Positions 7,319-13,896 of a stretch of 18,362 nucleotides of DNA are shown here, one piece after another; position 1 is the first letter of the stretch, and every line of letters starts with the position of its first letter. The translations under genes and the position numbers were made by a program. The notes under the pieces are model-generated. The model ran no database searches. It was not told the origin of the DNA and saw nothing but the letters and a program-made list of their open reading frames with translations. The stretch lies in the NCBI GenBank assembly GCA_030641245.1, contig DAOWHU010000104.1, positions 1 through 18,362 of the forward strand, written 5' to 3'. This stretch comes from a bacterium. GTDB lineage: Bacteria; Patescibacteriota; Minisyncoccia; Moranbacterales; DUUL01.

Positions 7319-7474
7319 AGTATTTAGTATGTAGTATCTAGTATTTAGAAAAAAGAACCTGGAGGGGTCTTTTTTTGAATAAAAATTCTTCGAGAGCTCT
7401 TTGCTGGGGCTATTTGTTGGCAGATAATTTTAGAGCAAGGAATACTATATACTAAATATTAAATACTGCATACT
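7319..7474. repeat. Palindrome E6 with TAGTAT-type repeated arms
   Basis: The left arm 7319-7348 is built from iterated TAGTAT/TTAGTAT words. It pairs with 7445-7474 at 24 of 30 positions. It starts 2 bases after the stop of the PH-domain gene. A terminator-like hairpin (7349-7376) sits just inside the left arm. The rest of the interior (7377-7444) shows no coding potential. The shared interior motif of E1-E4 was not seen here. Confidence 0.75.
7349..7376 (+). terminator. Predicted intrinsic terminator after the PH-domain gene
   Basis: An A-rich left half (AAAAAAGA, 7349-7356) pairs with TCTTTTTT (7368-7375). One A-G mismatch and a CC/GG pair enclose a 5-base loop. The trailing T-run (7370-7376) fits rho-independent termination, and the hairpin could work in both directions. 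Confidence 0.6.
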
Positions 7475-7485
7475 CATTCGTGGTC

Positions 7486-7520
7486 TTGAAAAAAAGTATT
7501 TTATATTGTAGAATACTTTT
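7486..7520 (+). promoter_or_regulatory. Predicted dnaJ promoter with overlapping dyad
   Basis: TTGAAA (7486-7491), a 17-base spacer and TAGAAT (7509-7514) form a good promoter. A perfect 9-bp inverted repeat, AAAAGTATT (7492-7500) and AATACTTTT (7512-7520), spans the spacer and -10 box with 11 bases between the arms. This is a plausible operator. It is not the CIRCE sequence bound by HrcA. Confidence 0.55.
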
Positions 7521-7556
7521 GTTTTAGTCTGAAATAACCAATATTAATACTAAGAA

Positions 7557-8630
7557 ATGAGTAAAGATTATTATAAAGTCTTGGGAGTCGACAAAAAGGT
7601 TTCTCAAGGCGAAATTAAAAAAGCTTACCGAAAATTAGCCCATAAGTATCATCCCGATAAAAAGGGCGGAGATGAAGCTAAGTTTAAAGAAATTAACGAG
7701 GCTTACCAAACCCTGTCGGATGATCAAAAAAGAAAACAGTATGATCAGTTTGGATCTAATTACGGACAAGGCGGAGCCTCCGGTTTTGGTGGTTTTGGAG
7801 GCACTCAGGGAGCGGGTAGTTTTCAAGATTTTAATTTTCAAGGCAGTGGCTTTGAAGATATTTTTTCTGATTTTTTTGGTGGCGGTCAAGCGACTAGTAA
7901 GCAAACTACTGGTTCAGACGTAGTGGCGGATGTTCAAATCAGTTTTGAAGAGATGGCCAAGGGAGCTAGTAAAAAGGTTAAAATTTACAAAAAAGTTGCT
8001 TGTAAAACTTGTGATGGAACTGGTGCAAAAGACAAAAAAACTGAACAATGCTTTAAATGCGGTGGTTCTGGCCAAATTAAAAAAGCTCGTCAAACTTTCT
8101 TGGGAACCTTTGCTCAAGTCGAAGTTTGCGATCAATGTCAGGGGAAAGGACAAATAGCTAAGGAAAAATGTGGAAACTGTGGGGGTGCTGGAGTTGTTAA
8201 AGATTATCAGGAAGTTAATATTAATATTCCGGCGGGGATTGACGAAGAGCAGACCCTCAAAGTTAGTGGCGCTGGAGAGGCTTCGATGCTAGGAGGGCCA
8301 GCAGGAGATCTTTATGTTCGAATTCGAATTAAACCCCATCGAGATTTTAAAAGAAAAGGATTCGATGTAGTTTCAAGAGTATATATTACTTTTTCTCAAG
8401 CTATTTTGGGGGATAAACTAGAAGTTGAAACAGTCGAAGGTAAAGTAAAGCTTAAAATTCCAGCTGGAATTGAAGCCGGGGATTTTTTACGGATTAAAGG
8501 CAAGGGGATTAAAAAATTTGGTGGATTTGGACAAGGAAATCATTTGGTTGAAATAAAAATTAAAACTCCTAAAAAAGTTTCTCGGAGCCAAAAAAAGATT
8601 GTACAAAAACTTCAGAAAGAAGGATTGTAA
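7557..8630 (+). CDS. dnaJ: Chaperone protein DnaJ (Hsp40)
   Basis: DnaJ delivers unfolded clients to DnaK and stimulates its ATPase. The 357-residue protein has the full type I layout: a J-domain (4-65) with HPD at 32-34, a Gly/Phe-rich linker (about 66-110), and four CxxCxGxG zinc repeats (Cys149/152, 165/168, 191/194, 205/208). Two beta-rich client-binding domains and a C-terminal tail follow. The HPD and all eight zinc cysteines are present, so it should be functional. Neither dnaK nor grpE is in the window. It has its own likely promoter with a dyad, consistent with separate, possibly stress-related control. No Shine-Dalgarno motif is seen before the ATG. Confidence 0.97.
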   Translation: MSKDYYKVLGVDKKVSQGEIKKAYRKLAHKYHPDKKGGDEAKFKEINEAYQTLSDDQKRKQYDQFGSNYGQGGASGFGGFGGTQGAGSFQDFNFQGSGFEDIFSDFFGGGQATSKQTTGSDVVADVQISFEEMAKGASKKVKIYKKVACKTCDGTGAKDKKTEQCFKCGGSGQIKKARQTFLGTFAQVEVCDQCQGKGQIAKEKCGNCGGAGVVKDYQEVNINIPAGIDEEQTLKVSGAGEASMLGGPAGDLYVRIRIKPHRDFKRKGFDVVSRVYITFSQAILGDKLEVETVEGKVKLKIPAGIEAGDFLRIKGKGIKKFGGFGQGNHLVEIKIKTPKKVSRSQKKIVQKLQKEGL

Positions 8631-8723
8631 TAAATCCAAAATCCAAATTACTTCGAATGTCAAATCAAGCCTCAATATCAAATGATTGAAGTTTAGGTTT
8701 TTCATTAGGGAGTGTATTATTAG
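8631..8723. other. Intergenic region after dnaJ with weak inverted complementarity
   Basis: The region has repeated AATCCAAA words just after the dnaJ stop. CCAAATTACTTCGAAT (about 8645-8660) is loosely complementary to GATTGAAGTTTAGG (about 8685-8698). The pairing is much poorer than in the other gaps and may be a decayed palindrome. No gene is seen. Confidence 0.3.
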
Positions 8724-8752
8724 TTGTTTAAGAGCGGTTTATTTGTTAGAAT
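8724..8752 (+). promoter_or_regulatory. Predicted extended -10 promoter for the 107-residue protein gene
   Basis: TTGTTT (8724-8729), a 17-base spacer and TAGAAT (8747-8752), with TGT just before the -10 box (TGnTAGAAT). The same TAGAAT -10 box is used by the dnaJ promoter. Confidence 0.5.
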
Positions 8753-8794
8753 AAAAATATAGAAGATTTATTTAAGCCATATAATACAAAAAAT

Positions 8795-9118
8795 ATGGGA
8801 GAATTAATCAAGGCTGATTTTGGAAACAGAAGAATAGATCGCGATGAAAAAAAGCTTCCGAAACAACGCGAAGATACGGATAGTTGTTTTTTGTCTAGTG
8901 ACCCCAAAGAAGTGCTTGGGATAATTGATAAAATTAATCGACTCCCAATTTCTCAGTCTGTATTAAATGAAAAATCAGAAATAGTCAGTGGGTATTCTCA
9001 GGAAGAATTAACTAGGTGGCTTGTTAATTCCACGGAAAAAGATTGGAGCACAAAACCTTCCTTTTTCAGGGCTGTTGCTAATCAATTTTTATCAAAAATA
9101 CATCAATCAGAGAAATAG
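8795..9118 (+). CDS. Hypothetical protein, 107 residues
   Basis: I do not recognise this protein. It is soluble, strongly charged at the N-terminus (DFGNRRIDRDEKKLPKQRED) and has no TM segment or signal peptide. Its second half is predicted largely helical (KEVLGIIDKINRLPISQSVL, SQEELTRWLVNSTEKDW, FFRAVANQFLSKIHQ). It begins with ATG, lies 42 bases after a predicted -10 box, and is followed 59 bases later by a response regulator. Being flanked by real genes on the same strand, with normal codon use and a good promoter, supports it as genuine. It could be an adaptor or small regulator, but nothing in the sequence decides this. Confidence 0.6.
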   Translation: MGELIKADFGNRRIDRDEKKLPKQREDTDSCFLSSDPKEVLGIIDKINRLPISQSVLNEKSEIVSGYSQEELTRWLVNSTEKDWSTKPSFFRAVANQFLSKIHQSEK

Positions 9119-9130
9119 ACTGCTGAGTCT

Positions 9131-9159
9131 TTGTTTTTCTAAATATTTTTTTAAATAAT
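9131..9159 (+). promoter_or_regulatory. Possible promoter for the double-receiver gene
   Basis: TTGTTT (9131-9136), a 17-base spacer and AATAAT (9154-9159). The region is so AT-rich that a chance match is possible. Confidence 0.35.
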
Positions 9160-9177
9160 AAGAAATAAAAATAAAAC

Positions 9178-9987
9178 ATGAAAAAAGTTCTCATAGTGGA
9201 GGATGATCCGATGTTGTCTGAAATATATCAAAAAAAGTTTGAAAAAAGCGGTAAATTTGAAGTCATTCAAGCTTCGAGTGGCGTCGAAGCCAAGGAGAAA
9301 GCCAAACAAGAAAAACCTGATCTAATTTTGTTAGACTTGGTATTGCCGGAAATGGACGGCTTTGATGTCTTGAAAAAACTTCGGCAAGATCCCAGCCTAA
9401 ACAGCACTAAAATTATTCCTTTTTCTAATTTGTCCCAAGAGGATAATAAAAAGAAACTGGAAGGATTGGGGGCAGATGGTTTTATTTCCAAGGCGGAGCA
9501 CACTCCTCAGCAGTTAATTGTGGAAGTGGAAAAGCTTTTGAAAGAAGACGAGCGGAAAGCTAGTCCTAAAAAAGTGGTTGATCTTAGCTCTAAAAAAGAA
9601 AAATTTTTCTCCAAAGATCAAAAAAGAATCTTGATAATTGAAGATGAAGAAGTTTTTCTGGAAGTTTTTGGGAATAAATTGGAAGAAGCTGGTTACAAAG
9701 TTGAAAAAACTCTAAACGGGAAAGAGGGCTATGATTTACTAACTAGGCATAATTTTAGTTTAGTTTTGGTTGACGTTGTTTTGCCAGATATGGAAGCTAA
9801 AAGAATAATTACTGAATTTAAAACCAAGTTTCCAAAATCTAGAACCAAATTTATTGTCTTGAGCAGTGAGTCTGATTTGGAAAAAAATATTAATGAACTA
9901 AAGAAAATAGGGATTCAAGAAGTGATAGATAAAGATAAAATAAATCCCGAACAATTTGTTGAGGAAATCAAAGAAACACTAGGATAG
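9178..9987 (+). CDS. Response regulator with two tandem receiver domains
   Basis: This 269-residue protein consists of two REC domains joined by a lysine/serine-rich linker (about 122-148). REC1 (2-121) has acidic Glu8-Asp9-Asp10, phospho-acceptor Asp53 (LILLDLVLPEMDG), Ser83 and Lys105. REC2 (150-268) has Glu155-Asp156, phospho-acceptor Asp199 (LVLVDVVLPDME), Ser229/Ser230 and Lys252 (VIDKDK). Both domains therefore keep the residues needed for phosphorylation. There is no DNA-binding or enzymatic output domain, so it probably acts through protein contacts or as a phosphate sink. REC2 lacks the MDG glycine that follows the acceptor in REC1 and may be more specialised. No histidine kinase is in the window. 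Confidence 0.88.
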   Translation: MKKVLIVEDDPMLSEIYQKKFEKSGKFEVIQASSGVEAKEKAKQEKPDLILLDLVLPEMDGFDVLKKLRQDPSLNSTKIIPFSNLSQEDNKKKLEGLGADGFISKAEHTPQQLIVEVEKLLKEDERKASPKKVVDLSSKKEKFFSKDQKRILIIEDEEVFLEVFGNKLEEAGYKVEKTLNGKEGYDLLTRHNFSLVLVDVVLPDMEAKRIITEFKTKFPKSRTKFIVLSSESDLEKNINELKKIGIQEVIDKDKINPEQFVEEIKETLG

Positions 9988-10025
9988 TTTCTAGGATTTT
10001 TGACTTTTTGTTTTAAAATTAAAAC

Positions 10026-10748
10026 TTGAATTTGGAAAATATTGAAAAAAAAATTGAAATTGAGGAGGTTGATCCATTGGGAGTACTTCTAAATCTATTG
10101 AACAAAGAAAAATTAGAGATATCTAATTTTTCTTTAGCTCAGGTGGCTGATCAGTACTTGAATTATTTAAATAAATTCAAAGATCAAACTAAGATTTTAG
10201 AAAATATCAGCGAATTTCTCTGGGTGGCCTCCAAATTAGCCTTATTAAAGTCAAAAATTTTATTGGCGACTTTTGAATTTGAAGAAGAAGAAGCTGAAGG
10301 CGATGACCTGAGGGCTAGGCTAATCGAATATCAAAAATTTAAAGAAATTTCAAAAAAAATCAAAATTCAGCTAGAAAATAGAAGAGAATTACTTTCTCGG
10401 GAAAACAAAAATTTTGCAATCAGAGACTTTTCTATCCAATTTGATAAAAATGATTTAGCCAGAGTCTTTAAACAAGCGGTAGGAGTTTTCAATATTGATA
10501 ATCAAATTTTATATCAAAAGAAAGAACTTTGGGAAGTGGTAAAGATTGAAGAGAAGATTAAGTATATTGAAAAGCTTTTGGATAAGAGCAAAAAACTAAA
10601 GTTTTCCAGTCTTGTTTTTCAAAATTCGAATCGCTTGGAAGTAGTCGTTTCCTTTTTATCTGTTCTCGAGCTAGTTAAACAGGGAATTATTTTAGTTCGA
10701 CAGGAAGGTAGTTTTCAGGAAATAGACATTATTAGAAAGCCTGACTAA
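10026..10748 (+). CDS. scpA: Segregation and condensation protein A
   Basis: ScpA is the kleisin subunit that bridges SMC heads in the bacterial condensin. The 240-residue product has the N-terminal DPLGVLLNLLNKEKLEISNFSLAQVADQYLNYL block, where most ScpAs have GPLDLLLxLI, followed by ASKLALLKSKILL. The middle region is acidic (EFEEEEAEGDD). The C-terminal winged-helix segment is VVSFLSVLELVKQGIILVRQ. The loss of the usual GPLDLL sequence makes this a divergent member. The start is TTG: an in-frame TAA at 10020-10022 rules out anything upstream. scpB follows after 80 bp, which supports the assignment. A strong hairpin separates the two genes. Confidence 0.88.
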   Translation: MNLENIEKKIEIEEVDPLGVLLNLLNKEKLEISNFSLAQVADQYLNYLNKFKDQTKILENISEFLWVASKLALLKSKILLATFEFEEEEAEGDDLRARLIEYQKFKEISKKIKIQLENRRELLSRENKNFAIRDFSIQFDKNDLARVFKQAVGVFNIDNQILYQKKELWEVVKIEEKIKYIEKLLDKSKKLKFSSLVFQNSNRLEVVVSFLSVLELVKQGIILVRQEGSFQEIDIIRKPD

Positions 10749-10749
10749 T

Positions 10750-10790
10750 AAAGACCTAAAAAGATATTATTAAATATCTTTTTAGTCTTT
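10750..10790. terminator. Strong stem-loop between scpA and scpB
   Basis: The left arm 10750-10768 and right arm 10773-10790 form an 18-bp stem with a single bulged C (10755 or 10756) and a 4-base loop (ATTA). It begins one base after the scpA stop codon. There is no clean T-run after it, so it may be a weak terminator, a processing or stability hairpin, or the simple form of the stop-proximal stems seen in elements E1-E5. Confidence 0.65.
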
Positions 10791-10828
10791 AGATTGTAAT
10801 TTGGAAGCTTAATTTTTGAATTTTTAAC

Positions 10829-11356
10829 GTGAAAATAAAATTGAAAAATAAAATTGAGGCTATTCTTTTTTTAGAAGCTGATCCGGTTTTTATTTCTAAG
10901 TTGGCGAAAAATCTTGAGGTAACTTCGAAGAAATGTTTGACGGAATTGAAGAGGGTGGAAGATGATTATAAGAAGAATGATTCATCTTTGAGGTTGGTTT
11001 TTAAGAAAGATGAGGTCCAGTTGGTGGTTAATCCAGAGCTGTCTGTTTTTCTAAAAAAATATTTTAAAAATGATAAAACCGAACAGTTATCTCCGGCTAT
11101 GTTGGAGGTTTTGTCAATTGTTGTTTATAAGGGGCCGATTGGAAAAGCTAGCATAGAACACGTCAGGGGGGTCAACTGCAGTTTAATTTTGAGAAAATTA
11201 GCCATACGAGGCTTGATTGATAGAAAGGAACAAGTTGATAATTCCAGAATTTTTATTTATGAACCGAGTCTAAAGCTTTTGAAAAAATTAGGAGTTTCGA
11301 GGTTGGAAGATTTACCTGATTATGGTAAACTCACAAAAGAATTAAAAGATTGTTAA
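10829..11356 (+). CDS. scpB: Segregation and condensation protein B
   Basis: ScpB dimers bind ScpA and complete the SMC-ScpAB condensin. The 175-residue protein has the two winged-helix domains of the family: KNKIEAILFLEADPVFISKLA at the N-terminus, and the diagnostic LSPAMLEVLSIVVYKGPIGKASIEHVRGVNCSLILRKLAIRGLI block in the second half. It ends with VSRLEDLPDYGKLTKEL, matching the usual LGLxxLxDLP segment. The start is GTG. It lies downstream of scpA but beyond a hairpin, so the two may be expressed at different levels. The gene for the exported carboxypeptidase begins about 20 bp after its stop. Confidence 0.92.
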   Translation: MKIKLKNKIEAILFLEADPVFISKLAKNLEVTSKKCLTELKRVEDDYKKNDSSLRLVFKKDEVQLVVNPELSVFLKKYFKNDKTEQLSPAMLEVLSIVVYKGPIGKASIEHVRGVNCSLILRKLAIRGLIDRKEQVDNSRIFIYEPSLKLLKKLGVSRLEDLPDYGKLTKELKDC

Positions 11357-11376
11357 CAATAAAAAATAATTTTAGA

Positions 11377-12399
11377 ATGATAAGCAGATCTAGGATTTTA
11401 ATATTGGGGTTATTTATTTTGGTTTCAATTGGTTTTTTCAATCGGGCTTTTTTGATAGAAAAATTTAATAAAGATGAAACTGAAACAATTAGTGTTAAAG
11501 GAGCTAGGTTCGATTTTGATGAAGCCTATAACGACAACATCGCTTTTGAAAAATTAATAGTTAGAAATCCAGATGCTCCGATCAAGAGGGAGGAGTTTGG
11601 TAAGTTTTATGCTCAAGCTCAGGCGGCCGTAACGATTGATGCTGAAACCAATACTATTTTACACTATCAAAACGCGAAGAAAAGAAGGCCGATTGCTTCT
11701 TTGACCAAAATTATGACCGCGGTTTTGGTGGTTGAAAACATTAAGGATCTTAAAAATGAGATTGTTGTTGTTGACGAAGAGGCTGTTTATGAAGATGGGA
11801 CTAAGATCGGTTGTCCTCGGGGTGGGTATTGCGTTTCTACTCGTTTGCAGGTCGGAGAGAGAATATCAGCCTGGAATCTTTTTCAAGCTATGGTAATGAA
11901 TAGTACTAATGATGCGGCGGTGGCTTTGGCTAGGTATATTGCGGGATCCGAAGAAAAGTTTGCTGAAATGATGAACGAAAAAGCACGAGAAATTGGTCTA
12001 GAAGACACCAATTTTTGTAATCCGTCTGGTTTGGATGATGAAGATAATCCGGGTCGTTGCTATTCGACTGCTTATGATATGGCTAGAATTGCGGCTTATT
12101 CTTTGAAATATAATGAAATTTGGGATACTATGAAAATAAGACAGAAGGAAATATATTCGTCCGATGGGAAAATCAAACATCAGATTAGTAATACTGATAA
12201 GTTGTTGGATACAATGCCTAACTGTATCGGCGGAAAAACTGGCTTTACTTATGAAGCTGGACAGTGTTTAATGAGTGCAGCCGTTGATCCAAATGATGGA
12301 GAGATCGTAGTGGTAGGGGTTGTTTTAGATGATTACTATCGTTGGCAAGACATGAAAAGTATGCTAACCTGGTCTTTCCAGGCTTATCAATGGAAATAA
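11377..12399 (+). CDS. D-alanyl-D-alanine carboxypeptidase (peptidase S11), membrane-anchored
   Basis: This penicillin-binding-protein-type enzyme trims the terminal D-Ala from peptidoglycan stem peptides outside the membrane. With the ATG at 11377 (340 residues) it begins with a basic stretch and a hydrophobic signal-anchor (residues ~5-22, ILILGLFILVSIGFF). The three active-site motifs are intact: SLTK (Ser108, Lys111), STN (176-178) and KTG (287-289). A TTG at 11350 would extend the frame by 9 residues into the end of scpB. I prefer 11377 because it gives a normal signal-anchor and no overlap. The exported part carries several cysteines (CPRGGYC, NFCNPSG, GRCYS, NCIGG, GQC), which is unusual for S11 enzymes and suggests disulfides. 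Confidence 0.92.
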   Translation: MISRSRILILGLFILVSIGFFNRAFLIEKFNKDETETISVKGARFDFDEAYNDNIAFEKLIVRNPDAPIKREEFGKFYAQAQAAVTIDAETNTILHYQNAKKRRPIASLTKIMTAVLVVENIKDLKNEIVVVDEEAVYEDGTKIGCPRGGYCVSTRLQVGERISAWNLFQAMVMNSTNDAAVALARYIAGSEEKFAEMMNEKAREIGLEDTNFCNPSGLDDEDNPGRCYSTAYDMARIAAYSLKYNEIWDTMKIRQKEIYSSDGKIKHQISNTDKLLDTMPNCIGGKTGFTYEAGQCLMSAAVDPNDGEIVVVGVVLDDYYRWQDMKSMLTWSFQAYQWK

Positions 12400-12407
12400 G
12401 CCTAAAA

Positions 12408-12491
12408 GTTCGTAAAGTTTGTAAAGTTCAAAGTCGTCAAAGACAGAGATTCGCAACCTTCTAATTTTATAAACTTTTTAACTTTATAAAC
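12408..12491. repeat. Palindromic element before mraY with AAAGTT repeats
   Basis: The left arm (about 12408-12430) consists of repeated GTAAAGTT words and pairs loosely (about 17 of 22) with 12470-12491. It starts 9 bases after the carboxypeptidase stop and ends just before the mraY ATG, so the right arm would sit in the mraY leader. No -35/-10 pair was convincing here, so mraY may be read through from upstream. Confidence 0.55.
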
Positions 12492-12497
12492 TATTGT

Positions 12498-13595
12498 ATG
12501 TTTATTGCTCATATTTATACCATTCCTGAGGTGCTTTCGACTGCCAAGGTAATTGTGCTGGGAGTTTCGGCTTTTGTGATTACTGCTGCAATAACCCCAA
12601 TTTTTACCTATTTTTTATATCGGAACAAAATTAAAATTAAGATTAAAGACAAGACTGTTGATGGAGACAAATTAACCTATGTGAATAAATTGCATGCCCA
12701 CAAAAGTGGAACGCCCACTATGGGAGGGGTTTTAGTTTGGGGGACAGTGGCAATTTTGATGGTTTTAATGTTGTTTTTAGCCCCATTTTTAGCGAATCTA
12801 ACTGGGGATGATTGGTTTAATCGATTGAATTTTTTAAGTCGAAATCAAACTTGGCTATTACTTTTTGCCTTAATTGCCACGGCTTTACTAGGATTGGCGG
12901 ATGATTATATGAGCATTAGAGGGATTGGAAGTAATAAAGGAGGTGGGATGCGTTTTGCGATTAGGTTTGGCTGGTTAATTTTAATAGCGGCTGTGGGAGC
13001 TTGGTGGTTTTTCGTTAAATTGGAATCAAACTTTATTCATATTCCAGCCGTAGGAGATTTTAAAATTGGTTTTTGGTATATTCCTCTTTTTATAGGGGTG
13101 ATCGTTTCGATGGCGGTTTCTTCCAACGAAACAGATGGCCTTGATGGTTTAAATGCGGGTATTTTGATTCAAGCTTTTGCCATTTTTTCCTTAATTGCTT
13201 TTTATCAGGGGCGGTTTGATATAGCGGCTTTTTGTGCTGTAGTGTGTGGATCACTATTGGCCTTTTTGTGGTTTAATTTTTATCCAGCTCGTTTTTTCAT
13301 GGGAGATACCGGGGCAATTTCTTTGGGAGCAACTTTAGGAGTGGTAGCTATGTTAACGAATACTGTTTTGGTTTTGCCATTTGTTGTTTTCATTTATTTC
13401 CTAGAATCGGGTTCAGTGATTATTCAGCTTTTTTCCAAAAAAGTTTTTAAGAAAAAAGTCTTTTTGGCGGCACCGATTCATCATCATTTTGAGGCAAAAG
13501 GTTGGCCGGAGACAAAAGTTACAGTTAGGTTTTGGATTATTAATGGACTGATGGCTTGTTTGGGACTTTTAATAGGAATTTTAGGCAGTGGATAA
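12498..13595 (+). CDS. mraY: Phospho-N-acetylmuramoyl-pentapeptide-transferase
   Basis: MraY transfers phospho-MurNAc-pentapeptide from UDP to undecaprenyl phosphate, making lipid I at the inner membrane face. The 365-residue polytopic protein shows the family motifs in order: HKSGTPTMGG (68-77), LADDY with Asp135/Asp136, NETDGLDGL (210-218), FFMGDTG with Asp270, and PIHHHFEAKGWPE with His328-330. Two departures stand out. The usual NxxNLTDGLDG is here SSNETDGLDG, and the Lys of DDYxK is replaced (DDYMSI), although NKGG follows closely. The catalytic acidic residues are all present. It lies between an S11 carboxypeptidase and a lipid-linked glycosyltransferase, an envelope cluster, but not in a classical mur operon. 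Confidence 0.95.
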   Translation: MFIAHIYTIPEVLSTAKVIVLGVSAFVITAAITPIFTYFLYRNKIKIKIKDKTVDGDKLTYVNKLHAHKSGTPTMGGVLVWGTVAILMVLMLFLAPFLANLTGDDWFNRLNFLSRNQTWLLLFALIATALLGLADDYMSIRGIGSNKGGGMRFAIRFGWLILIAAVGAWWFFVKLESNFIHIPAVGDFKIGFWYIPLFIGVIVSMAVSSNETDGLDGLNAGILIQAFAIFSLIAFYQGRFDIAAFCAVVCGSLLAFLWFNFYPARFFMGDTGAISLGATLGVVAMLTNTVLVLPFVVFIYFLESGSVIIQLFSKKVFKKKVFLAAPIHHHFEAKGWPETKVTVRFWIINGLMACLGLLIGILGSG

Positions 13596-13712
13596 ATTCA
13601 TCTATTTGGTGTACTTCTTTGTCGAGTTTTCCGCCATTTGCTCGATGTACCGTTTGGTACATCTCGCTCAGTGCTCAAATTCTCCTTGAATTGCACCAAA
13701 TATATGAATTTA
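13593..13712. repeat. Stop-anchored palindromic element E3 (mraY 3' end)
   Basis: Arms at 13593-13611 and 13694-13712 pair at 18 of 19 positions, and the left arm begins exactly at the mraY TAA. The interior has a perfect 8-bp hairpin (GATGTACC-GTTT-GGTACATC, 13644-13663). Its words TTTGTCGA, GTACCG and GTACATCTCG recur in E4 as TTTGTCGA, GTACCG and GTACGTCTCG. The right interior end reads GAATTGCACCAAAT (13688-13701), like the GAACTGCACGCAAAT of E4. Confidence 0.85.
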
Positions 13713-13896
13713 AGAGAATGCATAGTATGATTTCGTTCAGCGCTTAGATATCTGAATGTCCATTATCGAATATTGAAAAATTGGATGTTGAATGGATATT
13801 GGTTATTGGCTACTGAGTATTTATTTTTTTAATTTATTTTTTGTATTTGGTTCAAAATAATTTGAATAATTTGGATTTTGATATTAATCTACAAGT
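13713..13896. other. Remainder of the ~300-bp gap between mraY and the glycosyltransferase
   Basis: No gene is seen. The region has a second smaller inverted repeat (13755-13764 with 13791-13800, 9 of 10 pairs), and a perfect dyad TTCAAA-ATAA-TTTGAA (13851-13866). The dyad lies between a TTGTAT (13841-13846) and an AATAAT (13865-13870), a possible weak promoter with an 18-base spacer. The dyad could be an operator for the glycosyltransferase gene, but the AT-rich context makes this tentative. Confidence 0.4.

Noticed and set aside
11350..11352. TTG start for the carboxypeptidase
   Set aside because: It overlaps the scpB end and adds residues before the signal-anchor; ATG 11377 gives a normal N-terminus.
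13556..13747. 63-codon open frame at the mraY end
   Set aside because: It overlaps the mraY C-terminus in another frame and then runs through palindrome E3; the peptide is Ser/Cys-rich with no domain.
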